This document shows positions 59,747 through 64,000 of a stretch of 64,000 bases of DNA, in pieces. Both the position numbers and the translations under genes were made by a program. Source of the DNA: DATJFQ01 sp035495555 (lineage in GTDB: Bacteria; Acidobacteriota; Vicinamibacteria; Vicinamibacterales; 2-12-FULL-66-21); assembly GCA_035495555.1 (NCBI GenBank), contig DATJFQ010000068.1, positions 11,927 through 75,926 on the forward strand, given 5' to 3'. Position 1 is the first letter of the stretch; each line of letters starts with the position of its first letter. The notes below the pieces were generated by a model. It made no database searches. It was not told the DNA's origin and saw only the letters and a program-made list of their open reading frames with translations.

Positions 59747-60988
59747 TCAGACGGCCACGAAGCCGAGCGGCTGGCCGGGCGTGAAGCCGGGGAAGACTTG
59801 TCGCGTGTCGCGTACGCCGAGGTGCCCGCGCACGATGTCGCTGAAGACGGCGCGGAAATCCGTGGTCACGGCCAGGTCACGTCCCTCGTAGCGCTGTTCG
59901 GGCTCGAGCCCCGGCCAGCGGCCGTAGACGCGCCCCCCGCGGATGTTGCCGCCGCCGATGATCATCATGGCGTTCCCGTGGCCGTGATCCGTGCCTCGAT
60001 TGCCGTTCTCGGTCACTGCCCGCCCGAACTCGCTCATCGTCACAATCACCACGTCGTCCATGCCATCACCGAGATCACGGGCGAGCGCGGCAATCGAGCG
60101 CGAGAAGTCGTCGAGCCGACCCGCGAGCTGGCCGGCGTTCGAACCTTGATTCACGTGTGTGTCCCATCCGCCCGCTTCAGCGAAGGCGACCTCGAGGCCG
60201 ACGTTCGCCTTGACGAGCTGCGCAATCTGGCGCAGCGCGTCTCCGAACGCGGATCGAGGATAATCGGCGCCGTTCTCGGGCTGATACCTGGCTGGATCCG
60301 CGGATTTCAGCATCCGCATCGCGTCGAACGCTTCGCCGCCGGTCCGGTTCAGGACCTGGTCGGCGGCAGCCGCATATTCGGACTCGAACGATGACTGGAC
60401 CGCGTCGGTGCTCTGGCCGGCACGGATGCCGAACTGAGCGATTTGATTCATCGCGAGCGCCGGCTCCGTTCCCTGAAGGGATCGAGGCAGCTGCGCCGCG
60501 AGCGCGACCGCGCGGAACGGTGTGGCGTTCGCGTGCTCCTTCGCGTGCAGGTACCGGTTCAGCCAGCCGTCTTCCGTGCTCTTGACGCCGGGCGTGGCCG
60601 TCTCCATGTAATCCTGCGCATCGAAGTGGGAACGGGTTCCGTCCGGGGAGCCGCACGCGTGGACGATCGCAAGCTGTCGCGAGTCCCACAGCGGCTTGAG
60701 CGCCGCCATCCTCGGATGAAGACCGAAGAATCCATCCAGATCGACCGCGCCTTCGGGATCGTTGGGCCGCGCGATCGCGATGCTCGGGCGGGACGCATAG
60801 TAGGCCCGTTCGCCGAACGGCACGATCATGTTCAGGCCATCGACGGCGCCGCGCTGGAAAATCGCAATGAGCACCTTGCGCCGCGCAGGCGACGCGGCCT
60901 CGATCGTTCTGGACAGGAACTGCGGCACGAAGCCCAGGCTCACGAGCGCCATGCCGCCGTTCTTCATGAATACGCGTCGCGAGATCAT
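59747..60988 (-). CDS. DUF1501 protein with Tat signal
   Basis: This is a 413-residue exported protein of the DUF1501 (sulfatase-like fold) family. The N-terminus 'ISRRVFMKNGGMALVSLGFVP' fits the twin-arginine consensus SRRxFxK. 'VLIAIFQRGAVDGLNMIVPFGE', 'GSPDGTRSHFDAQDYME' and 'TMSEFGRAVTENGNRGTDHGHGNAMMIIGG' are family hallmarks. It lies four bases after a DUF1800 gene; the pair is common in Planctomycetota and Acidobacteriota. Its biochemical role is not established. Confidence 0.93.
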   Translation of the reverse strand: MISRRVFMKNGGMALVSLGFVPQFLSRTIEAASPARRKVLIAIFQRGAVDGLNMIVPFGERAYYASRPSIAIARPNDPEGAVDLDGFFGLHPRMAALKPLWDSRQLAIVHACGSPDGTRSHFDAQDYMETATPGVKSTEDGWLNRYLHAKEHANATPFRAVALAAQLPRSLQGTEPALAMNQIAQFGIRAGQSTDAVQSSFESEYAAAADQVLNRTGGEAFDAMRMLKSADPARYQPENGADYPRSAFGDALRQIAQLVKANVGLEVAFAEAGGWDTHVNQGSNAGQLAGRLDDFSRSIAALARDLGDGMDDVVIVTMSEFGRAVTENGNRGTDHGHGNAMMIIGGGNIRGGRVYGRWPGLEPEQRYEGRDLAVTTDFRAVFSDIVRGHLGVRDTRQVFPGFTPGQPLGFVAV

Positions 60989-60992
60989 GGGC

Positions 60993-62654
<1,662 letters not shown>

Positions 62655-62773
62655 ACAGTGACCTCTTCGGAGCCTGTCGAATTAGACCCGAGCCGGTCGC
62701 TCCGCGTTTAATCCAGCAATTTACGTGAGGATTTCGCGTGATTCCTTCTCGGTCGCCTCGAGGATTTGCCTGC

Positions 62774-64000
62774 TCACCAGCTTTTCAGGATTTCTCTCGC
62801 GGCGTTCTGGCCAGACCCCCCGGTCAGGCCGTTTCCCGGATGTGTGCCCGAGCCGCACAGGTAAAGATTCCGAACCGGCGTTGCGTATTGCGGCCAACCC
62901 AGCGTCGGCCGCATCGTGAACAACTGATCGAGTGCCAGTTCACCGTGAAAGATATGGCCACCTGTCAGCCCGAACGTGTGCTCGAGATCCGCCGGTGTGA
63001 TGACCTGCTGGTGTTCGACCAGCGTTGTCACGCCGGGCGCATGACTCTCGAGGGTCCTCAGCACCAGCGAGGCGAGTGCGCCACGTTGGGATTCCCACGC
63101 TGCGCCGCCGCGCAACGTGAACGGTGCGTATTGCATGTACACCGACATGACGTGGCGGCCCGCCGGCGCGAGCGATGGATCCGCAAGCGTTGGGAAAGAC
63201 ACGTCGAGGTAGGGGTGCGGTGAGATCTCGCCGTATTTCGACGCGTCGAACGCACGTTCGAGATAGTCGATGCCGGGACCGATGTGCACGCGGCCGCCAA
63301 GAGCGGCCGCGGCGTTACCGCCCGCGAGGGCCGTGAAACCCGGCAGCGCGGACAGCGCGAAGTTCACCTTGGCCGCCGTTCCGGGAACGCGGTAGTTCCG
63401 GATCCGCGTGAGGAATCCCGGTTCGAGCTCGATCGCATCGACGAGGCCGAGGAACGTCCGTCTCGGATCCACTCCGGAGATCACCCTGTTCGACTCGATC
63501 TCGGTTCCGTCGGCCAGCGCCACGCCGCGGACGACGCCGTCGCGCACATTGATGCGAGCGACGTCCACACCGGTGCGAATTTCCGCACCCGCCTCACGCG
63601 CCGCTTCGGCCATGGCGTGCGTCACCGATCCTGGTCCGCCGACCGCAGTAACGCTCGTGCCACCCGGCTGCGGATCGTTGGCGGCCGCGAGCAGCAGCAC
63701 GGCACCGGTGCCGGCCGACCATGGGCCCATGAACGTGCCGAAAATCCCGGGGGCCGCGATAGCGGCGCGCAGAAGATCGGTCTCGAACCACTCGGCGACG
63801 AGATCGGCGACTGCCATCGGGCCCCAGCGTAAGAGGGCGAAGCTGTCGCGGCGGCCGAGCGATCGGAACTTCCGGCCTGTCTTCAGAAGCTCCCAGAGCT
63901 CCCCCTTCGAGGGGGCATCGATCGACGGAGGCGTCATGTCGAGCAGCCCGGCGAGGAAGCTGCCTATCTTCGCGAGCGACGCGCAGAACTCCGGATATCT
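62774..64000 (-). CDS. Phytoene desaturase-like NAD(P)/FAD oxidoreductase, 5' end cut by window
   Basis: The frame is open from base 64000 and 408 residues are visible. The N-terminal FAD Rossmann part lies outside the window. 'GGTSVTAVGGPGSVTHAMAEAAREAGAEIRTG' and the C-terminal 'NLYLCGSGTHPGNGLTGGSGQNAAREIL' match the carotenoid desaturase/PYROXD2 branch, which is not restricted to carotenoids. An internal ATG at 63937 is not the true start because 21 in-frame codons precede it without a stop and continue the family sequence. No carotenoid genes are near. Confidence 0.88.
   Translation of the reverse strand, partial: RYPEFCASLAKIGSFLAGLLDMTPPSIDAPSKGELWELLKTGRKFRSLGRRDSFALLRWGPMAVADLVAEWFETDLLRAAIAAPGIFGTFMGPWSAGTGAVLLLAAANDPQPGGTSVTAVGGPGSVTHAMAEAAREAGAEIRTGVDVARINVRDGVVRGVALADGTEIESNRVISGVDPRRTFLGLVDAIELEPGFLTRIRNYRVPGTAAKVNFALSALPGFTALAGGNAAAALGGRVHIGPGIDYLERAFDASKYGEISPHPYLDVSFPTLADPSLAPAGRHVMSVYMQYAPFTLRGGAAWESQRGALASLVLRTLESHAPGVTTLVEHQQVITPADLEHTFGLTGGHIFHGELALDQLFTMRPTLGWPQYATPVRNLYLCGSGTHPGNGLTGGSGQNAAREILKSW

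Overview
This is a GC-rich, gene-dense bacterial chromosome segment. Short intergenic gaps, runs of stop/start overlaps (ATGA, GTGA, TGATG), many secreted peptidases, DUF1501/DUF1800 proteins, a TIGR01777 reductase and an RND pump point to a Gram-negative soil-type bacterium. Acidobacteriota, perhaps a Vicinamibacteria-like lineage, fits best, but this is inferred from gene content only. No rRNA, tRNA, CRISPR array or prophage was seen.

Layout. 1-9157: a release-factor-like baeRF protein cut by the left edge, a DAO-family FAD oxidoreductase, a TIGR01777 epimerase-like protein, a coupled AAA-type ATPase/MFS pair, a membrane-anchored M28 peptidase and a DUF4097 protein. 9154-15460: a complete-looking his operon, hisI-G-D-C-B-H-F-A plus the DUF4097 gene. 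It is preceded by a His-rich leader peptide and a rho-independent terminator, a textbook attenuator. hisE and histidinol phosphatase are absent. 15466-24778: gamma-glutamyltransferase, glycogen debranching enzyme GlgX, molybdate transporter modABC, a striking 9-bp repeat array, and an S9 peptidase. 24775-30370: a four-gene operon of quinone oxidoreductase, a large membrane protein, an ArnT-like glycosyltransferase and a GT2 glycosyltransferase. 30472-39023: a divergent arginine cluster. argC-B-D-(GNAT)-J-F runs leftward; argR, a shortened ArgG-like gene and argH run rightward. The 90-bp gap between them carries promoters and ARG-box-like sites. 39116-48748: an outer-membrane barrel, a group II PLP decarboxylase, secreted proteins, a YihY membrane protein, an M14 peptidase and a YjbQ-like protein with an extra C-terminal region. 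48774-49644: a RAYT transposase between inverted REP sequences. 49698-57701: ThiO-like oxidase, then a TetR regulator, a membrane-fusion protein and a single 1624-residue polypeptide joining an RND pump to a TolC-type outer-membrane factor. 57788-64000: pterin dehydratase, an isolated BMC-H shell protein next to a DSD1-type PLP enzyme, a DUF1800/DUF1501 pair, and a phytoene-desaturase-like oxidoreductase cut by the right edge.

How it fits together. Two amino-acid pathways appear to be controlled in different ways. Histidine seems controlled by ribosome-mediated attenuation. Arginine seems controlled by ArgR at a compact divergent promoter whose two transcripts would be nearly leaderless. Gene ends are often marked by short-unit repeats that fold into hairpins (19452, 21584, 39021, 41250, 43186).
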